A stretch of DNA of 59,660 nucleotides, taken from a virus. Positions 23,484-33,258 of this stretch are shown here, piece by piece (the first letter of the stretch is position 1; each line of letters opens with the position of its first letter). The DNA lies in the IMG/VR virus record IMGVR_UViG_3300050821_008385, positions 1 through 59,660 of that record; one strand, 5' to 3'. A program made the position numbers and the translations under genes. The notes beneath the pieces were generated by a model. It did not search any database. It was not told the DNA's origin and worked only from the letters and a program-made list of their open reading frames with translations.

Positions 23484-23837
23484 ATGCTTAATTACGAAGA
23501 CGGCCAGCCCACCATAAAGTTTGCGATCGAGCGGCGGCTCGACAAGGAGCCGGGGGTGCGCGTGTTGGAGGTGAAGATTCAGCCGCATCCGACTGCGGTT
23601 CCGGCGTTTATCGCGGTTGGTGTGCTGGCGATTATTGACGAGGACTTGATCGCTACGGGCACGTTTCACCTGCCGTGGGAGTTTGAGCATATTCATCTGC
23701 TAAACGAGATCGACGAGATCGCGGAAGGGTACAAGCTGGCGCGGATCAATGTGGCGCTAGAGGGCAAGCCGGGTGAGGGAATGAAGCGGACACTGTTGGG
23801 AACCGGGCTGCGCGGCCGGTGGGAGCAGCACGCATGA
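23484..23837 (+). CDS. Hypothetical structural-region protein
   Basis: 117 residues. Mixed alpha/beta: FAIERRLDKEPGVRVLEVKIQP, then a hydrophobic strand and a long acidic helix. Unknown. It lies between the exported protein and the zinc-ribbon gene. Confidence 0.6.
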   Translation: MLNYEDGQPTIKFAIERRLDKEPGVRVLEVKIQPHPTAVPAFIAVGVLAIIDEDLIATGTFHLPWEFEHIHLLNEIDEIAEGYKLARINVALEGKPGEGMKRTLLGTGLRGRWEQHA

Positions 23838-24121
23838 GATATAGTCCCGAAGTGGCGGCGGTTATGACGGGCTGGAACCGGCTTAGCGAACTAATGCTCG
23901 AAAAACGTAAGGAGTGGCTTATGGCCGGCGTTAGTTCGACTGCGACGGTTCGTGGGACGCTTCAGCCGCAAAAGATGTTGGAAAACGCGGAAGATATGGT
24001 GCATTGCGAGGTTTGTGAAAACTGGTTTTCGTTAAGTGATGCCAACGTTTTTGGTTGTCCTGCGTGCGCTGCTGCAAGAGAGTTGAATATGACTGGTTGG
24101 CTGAAACCAGATGGCTGTTGA
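23834..24121 (+). CDS. Small zinc-ribbon protein
   Basis: 95 residues from ATG 23834, overlapping the previous stop. The C-terminal third has CEVCENWF and GCPACAAAR, a C-x2-C...C-x2-C zinc ribbon. The N-terminal part is helical. The end overlaps the portal start by 11 bases. Confidence 0.6.
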   Translation: MRYSPEVAAVMTGWNRLSELMLEKRKEWLMAGVSSTATVRGTLQPQKMLENAEDMVHCEVCENWFSLSDANVFGCPACAAARELNMTGWLKPDGC

Positions 24122-26348
24122 CGCGAGCGATTATCAAGCTGATGTCGACAACCGGCGGCTGCCGGCGCCGTATGATTTGGGTGATCTTGATTTAGAGGAG
24201 CTGTTTGAGCGGTTCCAGCTGTGGTTTTGCCAGGACCGCGACAAGAGCCACGACTGGCGGCAGGAAGCCAGGGAGTGTTTTGACTTTGTCGCCGGCAACC
24301 AGTGGTCGCCGGAAGACATGGCGATGCTTAAGATAAGTTTACGGCCTATTATCACATTTAACAGAATTGGGCCGATGATCAAGATCGTCAGCGGTCTGGA
24401 GGTCGGCAATCGGCAGGAGGTGCGGTTTATTCCACGGCAGATCGGGGCGGCGGGTCCGAATGATCTGCTGACCGCGGCGGCGGCGTGGTGCCGCGACGGT
24501 TGCGACGCCGAAGACGAGGAGAGCGATGCCTTTCTCGATTGCGTGATCTGTGGCGAGGGTGACACCGAGACGCGGTTGAGTTTCGAGGTCAACCCGGACG
24601 GGCAGTTGGAGATTCGCCGCATCGACCCGATGGAGATGTACTGGGACGCGAACTCCAAGCGCAAGAACCGGATGGACGCGAGCCACGTTTTTCGGGTTCG
24701 CGAGTTGGCGCTGTGGGAAGCACAGGAGATGTTTCCCGATGTGCCGGATAGCGATTTGCACGCCAACTGGGCGATCAACATCGCCGACAGTGCGCACAGC
24801 CCGCACAACGCCCAACAGGCGCCGTATTACCGCAACGACCAGTCGACCAAACTCGATCGCGTGCAGCGGCGGGTGACGATGGTCGAGGTGCAGTGGTGGG
24901 AATACGAGGAGAAGTATCGCACGGTCGACCCGTTTACCGGGCAAGAAGAATCATTTAGCGAAGAAGATTTTAAGAAGCTTGACAATCGTCTGCGGCTGAT
25001 GAACCGCCCCCAGCCGCTTTATGTCAAGCAGAAGCAGCGCAAGTATATGCGAGCTTTTCTGGGTTCAAAGATATTGGACATCTGGGATGGGCCGCAAAAG
25101 GGTGGTTTTACTTATAAGTGTATGACGGCGGAGCGCGACCGCAACAAGGGCGTCTGGTACGGCATTGTCAGGGCGATGATTGACCCGCAGCGTTGGGCGA
25201 ATAAGTGGATGTCGCAGAGCCTGCACATCCTCAATACCGGCGCCAAGGGCGGCATCATGGCCGAGTTGGACGCGTTTGATAATTCGACAAAGGCCGAGGA
25301 GGACTGGGCTAACCCCGAGGCGATCGTGTGGACGAGCCCAGGGGCGATTGGCGGCAACAAGATCATGCCCCGCCCGCAAACTCCTGTCCCTCAAGACCTG
25401 TCTAATCTGCTGACCCTCGCCATATCGTCAATCAGGGACACTACCGGTATTAATCTCGAATTGCTGGGGATGGTTGAGAAAGAGCAGCCTGGCGTCTTGG
25501 AGGCGATGCGCAAGCAGGCCGGGATGACGGTGTTGGCGGGGTTGTTCGATTCCTTACGGCGGTACCGCAAGGAGCAGGGCCGGTTGATGCTGTGGTACAT
25601 CCAGCAGTTTTTGAGTGATGGGCGGCTCATCAAGATCGGCGAGCCGGATCAGGCGCGTTACATTCCGCTCTTACGGCAGGACGATACGTACGAGTACGAC
25701 GTGGTTGTCGACGACACGCCGTCGAGCCCGAACATGAAGGAGCGCACCTGGGGCATCATCATGCAGATGCTGCCGATGTTGCAGCGTGCGCCACTGCCGC
25801 CGCAGGCGATCTTGGAGATGATGAAGTATTCGCCGTTGCCGCAAACGCTGATCTCCAAGTTGGAGCAGGTCGCGATGCAGGCGCAGCAGCAAGCGCAGCA
25901 GCAGCCGCAAGACCCGCGGGTGATCGCGGCGCACGGCCGAGCGCAGCTGGATCAGGCGCACGCGCAGTTGTTTCAAGCGCAGGCGCAGAAGACGCAGCAC
26001 GACGCGGCGCAGGGCAACGCGCAGGCGCAGGCCGAGAATGCGCGTACGCAGGCCGAGACGCTGCGGCTGGGGCTCGATAGCGACAAGATCAGGGCGGAGA
26101 TTGAGCAGCTGCGGTCGACCGCGATCCTAAATCTCGCCAAAGCGAATGCGGCGGGTGATAGTGCGCAGACTGACCGTGCTTTGGCGTTCTTGCAAGCGCT
26201 GGATCATCTGAACGACGTCCGGCAGACCGACCTTCAGGCGCAGCAGCAAGGTCACGACCAGATGATGAATGTGGCGCAGAATAGTGTTGCCGCAGGAGCG
26301 CTACCGTCTCCTACGGCAAACGCTGGAGGAGCATCGGGAGTTCCATGA
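24111..26348 (+). CDS. Portal protein, P22-like family
   Basis: 745 residues. The N-terminus has the FWxCQD-like start of these portals ([13 protein letters not shown]), [22 protein letters not shown] and FIPRQ. The middle carries DPMEMYWD and the crown/stem helices. Residues about 590-660 are a Gln/Ala-rich helical tail like the P22 barrel. It forms the dodecameric DNA channel at the head vertex and binds the terminase. Length is close to the P22 portal. Confidence 0.9.
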   Translation: MAVDASDYQADVDNRRLPAPYDLGDLDLEELFERFQLWFCQDRDKSHDWRQEARECFDFVAGNQWSPEDMAMLKISLRPIITFNRIGPMIKIVSGLEVGNRQEVRFIPRQIGAAGPNDLLTAAAAWCRDGCDAEDEESDAFLDCVICGEGDTETRLSFEVNPDGQLEIRRIDPMEMYWDANSKRKNRMDASHVFRVRELALWEAQEMFPDVPDSDLHANWAINIADSAHSPHNAQQAPYYRNDQSTKLDRVQRRVTMVEVQWWEYEEKYRTVDPFTGQEESFSEEDFKKLDNRLRLMNRPQPLYVKQKQRKYMRAFLGSKILDIWDGPQKGGFTYKCMTAERDRNKGVWYGIVRAMIDPQRWANKWMSQSLHILNTGAKGGIMAELDAFDNSTKAEEDWANPEAIVWTSPGAIGGNKIMPRPQTPVPQDLSNLLTLAISSIRDTTGINLELLGMVEKEQPGVLEAMRKQAGMTVLAGLFDSLRRYRKEQGRLMLWYIQQFLSDGRLIKIGEPDQARYIPLLRQDDTYEYDVVVDDTPSSPNMKERTWGIIMQMLPMLQRAPLPPQAILEMMKYSPLPQTLISKLEQVAMQAQQQAQQQPQDPRVIAAHGRAQLDQAHAQLFQAQAQKTQHDAAQGNAQAQAENARTQAETLRLGLDSDKIRAEIEQLRSTAILNLAKANAAGDSAQTDRALAFLQALDHLNDVRQTDLQAQQQGHDQMMNVAQNSVAAGALPSPTANAGGASGVP

Positions 26349-26352
26349 GCAG

Positions 26353-26631
26353 ATGACTGAAATTCAAGTCGTTATTAACGACCTTAAGGATAGTGACATT
26401 AAGGGCGAGGTCGGCTGGGAGCCGGATAATCTGTTCACCGCGCGGATTGGCGACTCTGATCGGGGATGGGTCGCCAAGTGGGAGGCGAGCGACCTCGCTG
26501 GGGTGTGTAACTGGCTGATCATGCGCAGCATCATGGAATACCCCAAGAGTGACTTTGCCGAGAAGTATCGCACTGAGCCGGCACCCAAGCTGCCGGTTCA
26601 GGCGACCCGGCGCAATCGGAGAGGTGAGTAA
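26353..26631 (+). CDS. Hypothetical protein
   Basis: 92 residues from ATG 26353. Contains EVGWEPDNLFTARIGDSDRG and a Trp-rich middle, then a basic end. It sits between portal and scaffold genes, so a head-assembly role is possible. Confidence 0.55.
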   Translation: MTEIQVVINDLKDSDIKGEVGWEPDNLFTARIGDSDRGWVAKWEASDLAGVCNWLIMRSIMEYPKSDFAEKYRTEPAPKLPVQATRRNRRGE

Positions 26632-27591
26632 ATGGCACGGTCATCGAGCGTAGCCCTGCCGACCGAGTTGTCGGCTGCGGATCAGGCGCAGATGGCGGAA
26701 ATGCGGCGAGCCGATTCGGCACCGCACGAACCCGAACCGCCGCCGCCGGCAGCCCCGCTTGAGGAGCCGCCGGTCGATCAAGGGCAGCCGCTTGAGGAGT
26801 CGCCGTCGGAGCGTCCGCCGCCGGGTTATGTTCCGCACGGCGCTTTGAACGAGGAGCGCACGCGCCGGCAGCAGAGTGAGGAGCGGCTGCGCGAGCTTGA
26901 GCGACAGAATACGCTTCTTCAAGAGCGCACCAACCTGATCTTGCAGTCGGTGCAGCAGCAGGCGCAGCAACCGGCGCAGCCGCAGGCCGAAATTCCGACA
27001 ATCGACAAGGACCCGGTGGGGTATCTGGTCGGGACGATCCAGCGGCAGGGCGAAGAAATTCAACGGCTATTGCAGGATTCGACACAGCGGCAGCAGGCGC
27101 AGCAGCAGACGCAGCAAACGCTGAGCCTGGCGCAGTTGGCGCAAGTCAAGGAGAACGAATTCAAGGCGGTAACGCCAGATTACGAGCCGGCGCTGGCTTA
27201 TCTGATGCAGCAGCGGCAGGCCGAGTTGCAGGCGGTCGGTATTCGCGATCCGATGCAGCGCCAGCAAATTTTGTCGAACGAGTATCTGACTGTGGCGCAG
27301 ATTGCGTTGGGCGATAATCGCAACCCGGCGGAGGCGATTTACGAAATTGCTAAGGTGCGCGGCTACAAGCCGGCGAACGGCGCTGCTGCGCCGCAAGAGG
27401 TTATTCCGCCGGTCACCGCGGCGGAACGGGTCGCCAACGTCGCGGCGGGGCAGCAGCAGTCGCGCTCGTTAAGCAGCGTGCGCGGCAGTGCGCCGGTCCC
27501 CTTGACGGCGCAGCGTCTCATTGAGATGTCGCCGGCCGAGTTTGATGCGGCTATTTCGACGCCGGAAGGACGGGCATTGCTTGGCGTCTAG
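26632..27591 (+). CDS. Probable scaffolding protein
   Basis: 319 residues, Pro/Glu-rich start, then a long coiled-coil helix rich in Gln (about residues 70-170) and a C-terminal charged helix ending in a short hydrophobic tail. Low-complexity, helical and placed directly before the coat gene, which is the usual scaffold position. It would build the prohead and leave before packaging. No protease is seen. Confidence 0.7.
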   Translation: MARSSSVALPTELSAADQAQMAEMRRADSAPHEPEPPPPAAPLEEPPVDQGQPLEESPSERPPPGYVPHGALNEERTRRQQSEERLRELERQNTLLQERTNLILQSVQQQAQQPAQPQAEIPTIDKDPVGYLVGTIQRQGEEIQRLLQDSTQRQQAQQQTQQTLSLAQLAQVKENEFKAVTPDYEPALAYLMQQRQAELQAVGIRDPMQRQQILSNEYLTVAQIALGDNRNPAEAIYEIAKVRGYKPANGAAAPQEVIPPVTAAERVANVAAGQQQSRSLSSVRGSAPVPLTAQRLIEMSPAEFDAAISTPEGRALLGV

Positions 27592-27807
27592 ATAAGGTGT
27601 AAATAACAGTATTGAGGGCCTAAATAGGCTACTCGCGGCATCGCTCGGAGCCGATATTTCGGGCGCGCGGCGACTTCCGCGTTATCAAGTCTTCGCAGAG
27701 CCCCTGCGTTACCAGGGCTTCGTGCACCCCCAGCGTTATCGGGAGGTCGCTTTTCTCGCAGCGTAAGCGGGAGACGCAACCGTTCCCTTTAACTCTGGGG
27801 GCCGCAA
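27592..27807 (+). promoter_or_regulatory. 216-base leader of the coat gene with 27-bp tandem repeats
   Basis: No gene. GCGTTAYC cores occur at 27679, 27706 and 27733 with exactly 27-base spacing, and a degenerate fourth at 27761. The spacers share AGxCTTCG and C-runs. A strong ribosome region (CTGGGGG) is next to the ATG. Such a repeated leader could bind a protein or fold to set coat yield. Confidence 0.5.
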
Positions 27808-28866
27808 ATGGCAACTACCTCATATGGCGTCAACGATCCCTTGGCTGTGAAGCTGTGGTCGAAGACGCTCAATGTCGAAGTCCTGAAGGCGACGTGGGCG
27901 CGCCGGTTTATGGGCGAGACGTCGTCGAGCGTGATTCAGGTCAAGGACGAGACCAGCAAGTCTGCGGGCGACAAGATAACCTACGGGCTGCGCATGCAGC
28001 TGACCGGGCCTGGCGTGATCGGCGACGGGACGTTGGAAGGCTTGGAAGAGAGCCTGACGACATACTCGGACGCGGTCCTCATCAACCAGCTGCGCCATGC
28101 CGTCAGGTCGGCGGGGCGGATGTCGCAGCAGCGGGTGCCGTTTAGCATTCGTGACGAGGCGCTCTCGGGGCTGCGCGACTGGTGGTCGGATCGTATCGAC
28201 CAGGCGTTTTTTAACCAGGTCTGCGGCAACACGGTGCAGACCGACACCCGGTACACCGGGCTCAACGCCGCGGTGGCGCCGGATGCTAACCACGTTGCCT
28301 ACTCGGATTCGTCGGCGCTGGCTGAAGGCAGCATCACCACGACAGCGACCTACACGCTGACGATGATCGACAAGGCGGTCGAACGGGCGCGCACGCTGAC
28401 CCCGGCGATCCGCCCGGTCAACGTTAATGGCCGCACTTTTTACGTCACGTTCCTGCATCCCTACCAGGTCACCGATCTGCGTACCAGCGTGACGACCGGG
28501 CAGTGGCTCGATATTCAAAAAGCAGCGATGACCGGTGGCGAAATCGAGGACAACCCGATCTTTGACGGTTCGCTCGGTGTCTACAATGGCACGATTCTGC
28601 ACTCGGATGTGCGTGTGACGCAGGGGGTAACCTCAAGCGCGGTAACCGCCAATGTCCGGCGGGCGGTGTTCTGCGGGGCTCAGGCTTGCATGATGGCGTA
28701 TGGACGTGATGGTGGCGACGAGCAGTACACCTGGGTGGAGGAACTGTTCGACTACGAGAATGAGCTTGGCGTTAGCGCTGCGCTCATCTGGGGGATGAAA
28801 AAATCGGTATTTAATAGTACCGATTTCGCGACCATCGTAACGTCAACCTACGCTGTTTCGCATTAA
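27808..28866 (+). CDS. Major capsid protein, N4 gp56-like
   Basis: 352 residues. Start ATTSYG, NDPLAVKLWSKTLN, then KSAGDKITYGLRMQL and QLRHAVRSAGRM, SIRDEA, LRDWWSDRID, as in the N4 gp56 coat family (DUF4043). HK97-fold coat; about 350 residues is usual. Forms the icosahedral head. A decoration-like protein follows. Confidence 0.9.
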   Translation: MATTSYGVNDPLAVKLWSKTLNVEVLKATWARRFMGETSSSVIQVKDETSKSAGDKITYGLRMQLTGPGVIGDGTLEGLEESLTTYSDAVLINQLRHAVRSAGRMSQQRVPFSIRDEALSGLRDWWSDRIDQAFFNQVCGNTVQTDTRYTGLNAAVAPDANHVAYSDSSALAEGSITTTATYTLTMIDKAVERARTLTPAIRPVNVNGRTFYVTFLHPYQVTDLRTSVTTGQWLDIQKAAMTGGEIEDNPIFDGSLGVYNGTILHSDVRVTQGVTSSAVTANVRRAVFCGAQACMMAYGRDGGDEQYTWVEELFDYENELGVSAALIWGMKKSVFNSTDFATIVTSTYAVSH

Positions 28867-28878
28867 GGAGGGCGTGCA

Positions 28879-29349
28879 ATGGCTGTCGCAACCTATACCT
28901 CAAGCGTGTGGCTCAACACGCCAAAGGCCAACCAGTTTGGCAATAACTCGGTTTCTGGCGTGGTCAACTGGACCGCGGCGGGAACCGTGGGCGATGTCGT
29001 GTTTCTCGCCAAGGTGCCGAACGGCGCCAAGATCGTCGACTTTTACGAGTACCACACGTCTGGTCAGACGGCGGCGGCGATCAGTTTTGGGTTTGACCGG
29101 GGTATTGCGTCGGGAGGCGCGGGCAACGCGAGTTGCCTCTTGTCTTCGGGGGCGATCGCGACGATGAACCGGATGACGCTGGCGGCGAGCCCAAACACCA
29201 ATAATGCCCCGGTCACCATCTCGATCTCGGACCTTGACCCGATTCATTATGTGTCGCTGACGGCAAAGGCGGAGTCGGGGACGTTTACCCTTACCGTGGC
29301 GATTTCGTTCTGTCTGACTTATCGGGTTGACGGGCCTGATACTGTATAA
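28879..29349 (+). CDS. Probable head decoration or capsid-associated protein
   Basis: 156 residues from ATG with AAGGAGG. Beta-rich with Thr, Asn and Ala, no signal peptide, ending in TFTLTVAISFCLTYR. The place right behind the coat gene fits a decoration protein. The family is not recognised with certainty. Confidence 0.6.
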   Translation: MAVATYTSSVWLNTPKANQFGNNSVSGVVNWTAAGTVGDVVFLAKVPNGAKIVDFYEYHTSGQTAAAISFGFDRGIASGGAGNASCLLSSGAIATMNRMTLAASPNTNNAPVTISISDLDPIHYVSLTAKAESGTFTLTVAISFCLTYRVDGPDTV

Positions 29350-29358
29350 GACGTTGGT

Positions 29359-30756
29359 ATGACGGAAGTTCAGCGGGCGCCAACGCTATTGGAGGAAGCC
29401 AAGTCGCTTTTGGGGCGCGGCGACATTGCCGCCGCGATCCCAAAGCTGGCGATGTGTCTCAACGACGACTTTTTTAACGATGAAATCCTGTTTCTGCTTG
29501 GCGGCTGCTTTATCGGCCAAGGGATGAATGGGCTGGGCGCTGTGGTGACGTCGGCGGCGATCGATGCGCGTGCCGGCCGAAACCATCCGTTTCCCGAGGC
29601 GCTGCGTAATCTCGGGACGGCGTACAAGGCAGAGCACAACAACGAGGTCGCGGAGAAGGTCTGGCGAGCGGGGCTGAAACACGAGACGATCCCCTCTGAG
29701 CGGGCGAAGACCTTGGCGAACATGTCAGGACTCTTTGTCAACGAAGGCCAGCCGCTGCGCGCGATCGAGCTTTGTGACGAGGCGCTGATGGAGGACCCCA
29801 ATAACGCAGTGGCGCAGACGCATCGCGGCATGGCGTGTCTGGAGCTGGGGCGCTGGCGCGAGGGGTTTACTGGGTGGCTGTCGACCTATCGCACGGGAGA
29901 CCGCAACAAGCGGACCTATCGCGATATCCCTGAGTGGGACGGTTCGCCGGGTAAGAGATTGATCGTCTGGGGCGACCAGGGGGTTGGTGACGAGCTTTTT
30001 TACGGGACTTGCCTGCGCGATCTCGCGCGCATCTCCAAGCACATCACCTTTGACTGCCATCCTCGGCTCGACCGGCTGTTTCAGCGCTCGTTTCCCGAGT
30101 TTACGGTGCATGGCACACGCAAGGACCTGACGGACTTGCCGTGGCTTTCCGGGTGCGATGCCGAGGCAGCGGTCGCTTTGGCTGATCTGCCGTGTTTTCT
30201 GCGGCTTGATGGCGAGTGGGACAACCGGCCCTATCTCAAGACGCAAGGTTACGACGATCCTTTATTGAAAAAGAGTAGTCGCCGACCTCGTATTGGCTTG
30301 TCGTGGACCGGCGGCTCAAAGAAAACTCGGCAACATCTCCGTAGCTTGTCTATTCAGGCGCTTGAGCCGATTGTCAAGGCACGGCCGGATGCACAGTTTT
30401 TCTCGTTGCAGTACACACCCGACGCTGCTCGTGAGGTTTGCGAGCTTGAGGAGAAGACCGGAATTCGCATCGCGCATTACCCTAGCTGGGTGGAATGTCG
30501 GGATTATGATCGGACTGCTTCTTTTGTCGTTAGTCTCGATCTGGTTATCACGGTCTGCACGACGGTGCATCATTTGGGTGGCGCACTGGGGGTGCCGACC
30601 TGGACGCTGGTGCCTAGCCGGCCGTCCTGGCGCTATCAGGTCGAGAGCACTACGCTGCCGTGGTATTCGAGCGTCAAGTTGTACCGGCAGCAGAGCGATG
30701 GCGACTGGAGCGCGCCGGTTCAGCGGGTTGCCGCCGATCTGGAGAGATTGCAATGA
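29359..30756 (+). CDS. TPR protein fused to GT-B-type glycosyltransferase
   Basis: 465 residues. The first ~170 residues are TPR helices (LLGRGDIAAAIPKLAMCL, ALRNLGTAYKAEHN, EALMEDPNNAVAQTHRGM). The rest resembles heptosyltransferase-like GT-B enzymes: LIVWGDQGVGDELFYG near 200, GLSWTGG, and the C-terminal VSLDLVITVCTTVHHLGGALGVPTW donor-binding motif. It would attach a sugar, most likely to a virion or envelope target. Next genes are a methyltransferase and a second glycosyltransferase, overlapping in ATGA fashion. Confidence 0.8.
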   Translation: MTEVQRAPTLLEEAKSLLGRGDIAAAIPKLAMCLNDDFFNDEILFLLGGCFIGQGMNGLGAVVTSAAIDARAGRNHPFPEALRNLGTAYKAEHNNEVAEKVWRAGLKHETIPSERAKTLANMSGLFVNEGQPLRAIELCDEALMEDPNNAVAQTHRGMACLELGRWREGFTGWLSTYRTGDRNKRTYRDIPEWDGSPGKRLIVWGDQGVGDELFYGTCLRDLARISKHITFDCHPRLDRLFQRSFPEFTVHGTRKDLTDLPWLSGCDAEAAVALADLPCFLRLDGEWDNRPYLKTQGYDDPLLKKSSRRPRIGLSWTGGSKKTRQHLRSLSIQALEPIVKARPDAQFFSLQYTPDAAREVCELEEKTGIRIAHYPSWVECRDYDRTASFVVSLDLVITVCTTVHHLGGALGVPTWTLVPSRPSWRYQVESTTLPWYSSVKLYRQQSDGDWSAPVQRVAADLERLQ

Positions 30757-31274
30757 TGCTGATCACGCACGGCTATCGTCAGCAGAACCAGATCATGCAC
30801 GCCAAGGGCAACTATGGCGTCTCGGGTGGCAAGTGGGCGTTCGACGTCGACGCGTTGATGCACAAGCTCGACGCAAAGAGCATGCTGGACTACGGCTGCG
30901 GGCGCGGGTTTTTGCGCGAAGAGTTGCTCGCTAATTACGATGTGACCTACGCGATCCGTGAGTACGACCCGGCGATTGCCGGCAAGGACGGCATCCCGGG
31001 TAAGGCCGATGTGGTGGTGTGCGGCGACGTGTTGGAGCACGTCGAGCCGATCTGTCTGGACTCGGTGTTGGATCACATCAAGCGGTTGGCGCAGAAGGCG
31101 GCTTTTCTGGTGGTGGCGACTCGTCCGGCAGTGAAGCATCTGCCGGACGGGCGTAACGCGCACCTGATTGTCGAGCCGATGTCGTGGTGGGTAAAGCCGA
31201 TTTCCGAGCGTTGGCGGATCGACTTGCTGCGCGAGCTGGTCGGCGAGTTTTATTGCGTCTGCATGCCGCCATGA
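30753..31274 (+). CDS. Class I SAM-dependent methyltransferase
   Basis: 173 residues from ATG 30753 overlapping the previous stop. MLDYGCGRGFL (44-54) is motif I, REYDP follows the second strand, and VVVCGDVLEHVEP is motif IV-like, as in sugar- or lipid-methylating Ubie-like enzymes. It is small and lies between two glycosyltransferases, suggesting that it methylates the same glycan. Confidence 0.8.
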   Translation: MMLITHGYRQQNQIMHAKGNYGVSGGKWAFDVDALMHKLDAKSMLDYGCGRGFLREELLANYDVTYAIREYDPAIAGKDGIPGKADVVVCGDVLEHVEPICLDSVLDHIKRLAQKAAFLVVATRPAVKHLPDGRNAHLIVEPMSWWVKPISERWRIDLLRELVGEFYCVCMPP

Positions 31275-32035
31275 ACACGGTGATGATCGGCTACGACGAG
31301 CGTGAGAGCGAAGCTTATCGCGTTTGCTACGACTCGATAATGCGGCACTGTTCGACGCCGGTTCGTGTTGTGCCGTTGGTCGAATATTATTTGCGTCAGG
31401 CAGGCTTTTACGCACGGCGCTGGTATCGCGACGCGGACGGGCAGCGGCGGGATACGCTGGATGGCAAGCCGTTCAGCACCGATTTCGCGTTTTCCCGGTT
31501 TCTGGTGCCGGCGCTGTCGTTGTATCAGGGCTGGGTGCTCTTCTGCGACTGTGATTTTCTGTTTACTGCCGATCTTGCCGAGCTTTTTTCGTTGGCGAAT
31601 CATCGTTACGCGGTGATGTGCGTCAAGCACGATCATGTGCCGGCGGAAGACGAGAAGATGGATGGCGAGCAGCAGACGCGGTATCGCCGGAAGAACTGGT
31701 CGAGCTTGGTGTTGTGGAATTGCGCTCACGACGCCAACGCGCATCTGTCGGTCGAATGTGTCAACAAGATGCCGGGGCAGTGGCTGCACGCATTTGACTG
31801 GTTGAGCGACGAGCAGATTGGTGCGCTGCCGCCGACATGGAACCATCTTGTTGGTTATGATAAGGTTTCACGTGAAACGCCGTGCGGGATTCACTTTACC
31901 AGTGGGATTCCGACGATGGCGGGGCACGAGGATGATTCGTACGCGGAGTTGTGGCGCCAGGAGCGTGATCGGCACCGGCTGCTGCGGGAACGGTTTGTTC
32001 GGAAGATCAGTTTAGAGGAAGGAGCATTGTTATGA
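31271..32035 (+). CDS. GT-A-type glycosyltransferase
   Basis: 254 residues. VMIGYDERE at the start, then a long first half and VLFCDCDFLF at 89-98, whose D93-C-D95 is the DxD metal site. A GT8-like layout. The C-terminal half has WNHLVGYD and PCGIHFTSG, as in family relatives. Acts with the TPR-GT and the methyltransferase. Target unknown, either virion or host surface. Confidence 0.75.
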   Translation: MNTVMIGYDERESEAYRVCYDSIMRHCSTPVRVVPLVEYYLRQAGFYARRWYRDADGQRRDTLDGKPFSTDFAFSRFLVPALSLYQGWVLFCDCDFLFTADLAELFSLANHRYAVMCVKHDHVPAEDEKMDGEQQTRYRRKNWSSLVLWNCAHDANAHLSVECVNKMPGQWLHAFDWLSDEQIGALPPTWNHLVGYDKVSRETPCGIHFTSGIPTMAGHEDDSYAELWRQERDRHRLLRERFVRKISLEEGALL

Positions 32036-32343
32036 ACGCACGGCGCGCAGCAAACCGGGGAGCCTCGCATCGCTCTGCCACCCGCGGTAGCATGTCGACT
32101 CGTGAAGAGGGTCAGGTCGAGAAGGGTTTTAGCCGCAAGATGAGCGACTATGACAGTCACGACTCGCCGCGCAGCTATGCCAGCATGGGTAGTGGTCCGA
32201 ATCCGGGTGCGGGCGAGATGCCGCCGATCGGACCTGGGAAGGCGGCGCAGGACTATGCGACGCTGGATACCAGTGGTGCCGGAGAGATGTCTGTCGGGTC
32301 GAAGGCGACGCCGCGCGGGATGAAGGTTTACCGCGAGGAGTAA
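32032..32343 (+). CDS. Disordered small protein
   Basis: 103 residues, rich in Ser, Gly, Arg and Met. No hydrophobic core. Not recognised. Lies between the glycosylation genes and the connector block, and may be a virion part. Confidence 0.5.
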   Translation: MNARRAANRGASHRSATRGSMSTREEGQVEKGFSRKMSDYDSHDSPRSYASMGSGPNPGAGEMPPIGPGKAAQDYATLDTSGAGEMSVGSKATPRGMKVYREE

Positions 32344-32347
32344 GTCC

Positions 32348-32539
32348 GTGAGCCGGCGTCGTCTTGTTCCTGAGTGGCGACAGGAGCAGCGGGTTGCGCA
32401 GGCGCGGCCGATCGGGGTGACGTGGAGCGAACCTGAGACGCCACGCACACCGGTCGGTCATTGCCCGCGTTGTGGCGTTTTTGTCGGCCGCGCGATCCGT
32501 GGGCATACCAAAGTTTGCGAGGGGAAGCGTGAGAATTGA
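32348..32539 (+). CDS. Small zinc-finger protein
   Basis: 63 residues: CPRCGVFVG...HTKVCEG gives a C-x2-C...H-x3-C finger. The first half is basic with Pro. May bind nucleic acid. Its TGA overlaps the TTG of the next gene. Confidence 0.6.
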   Translation: MSRRRLVPEWRQEQRVAQARPIGVTWSEPETPRTPVGHCPRCGVFVGRAIRGHTKVCEGKREN

Positions 32540-33258
32540 GCATCTCGACGACCTATCTTGGGCTACAGCAAGTCATTGCTGATGAGCTTGGCGATCGGCA
32601 GGACTTACTAGCGCCGCTCAGCGACAGTGCGCTCACGCTTTCGCCTATACAAAACGCCATCCAAACGGCGATCGCTAAGTGGGAGCGCGAGCCTTTTTAT
32701 TTCAATCAGGCGTATACGACATCGGATGTCGGCCCTGGAACGCCGTTTTTTACGACGGTAAAAGGGCAAGAAATCTACACCGCGACCGATGGTCCGCTGA
32801 TGGCGACGGCACCTGAGACGACGCTGTTGCATGTGCTGGTGGGCGCCAACCGCTATCCGATGACGCCGCGGACCTGGGGGTACATTGATCAGATATCGAC
32901 CAACCCGGCAGTGACCGGTCAGCCGATCGAGTGGGCGTACTACGCAGCGCAGATCAGGTTGTATCCGATCCCGGACGCGGCTTATCCGGTGACGGCGGTT
33001 CAGACGTTGCGCCAGGTCGCGCTGGGTGCGGACGGCGACACAAACGCCTGGACGACGGATGCCTACGACCTGATCCGCTCCGAGGCCAAGCTGGTGCTGG
33101 CGCGCGAGGTGTTGTTTGACGATATGTTGGCGGCGCGGATGGCGGTGGCGATCTACGGCGACCCGAACAACCCGCGAGATCGAGGCTACCTTTATCCGCT
33201 CAAGGCCGAGACAACGCGCCGGACAGGCAAGTCCGGCATCAAGCCAACGTATTTCTAA
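32536..33258 (+). CDS. Head-tail adaptor, P22 gp4-like
   Basis: 240 residues from TTG 32536. N-terminal helices (LQQVIADELGDR, IQNAIQTAIAKWEREPFYFN) then beta strands with IRLYPIPD and a helical end. Layout and position before a gp10-like hub match tail accessory factor gp4, which closes the portal after packaging. Confidence 0.7.
   Translation: MSISTTYLGLQQVIADELGDRQDLLAPLSDSALTLSPIQNAIQTAIAKWEREPFYFNQAYTTSDVGPGTPFFTTVKGQEIYTATDGPLMATAPETTLLHVLVGANRYPMTPRTWGYIDQISTNPAVTGQPIEWAYYAAQIRLYPIPDAAYPVTAVQTLRQVALGADGDTNAWTTDAYDLIRSEAKLVLAREVLFDDMLAARMAVAIYGDPNNPRDRGYLYPLKAETTRRTGKSGIKPTYF

Noticed and set aside
27588-27779. 63-residue minus-strand frame with a nine-residue repeat
   Set aside because: The repeat simply reflects the 27-bp DNA repeats in the coat leader.
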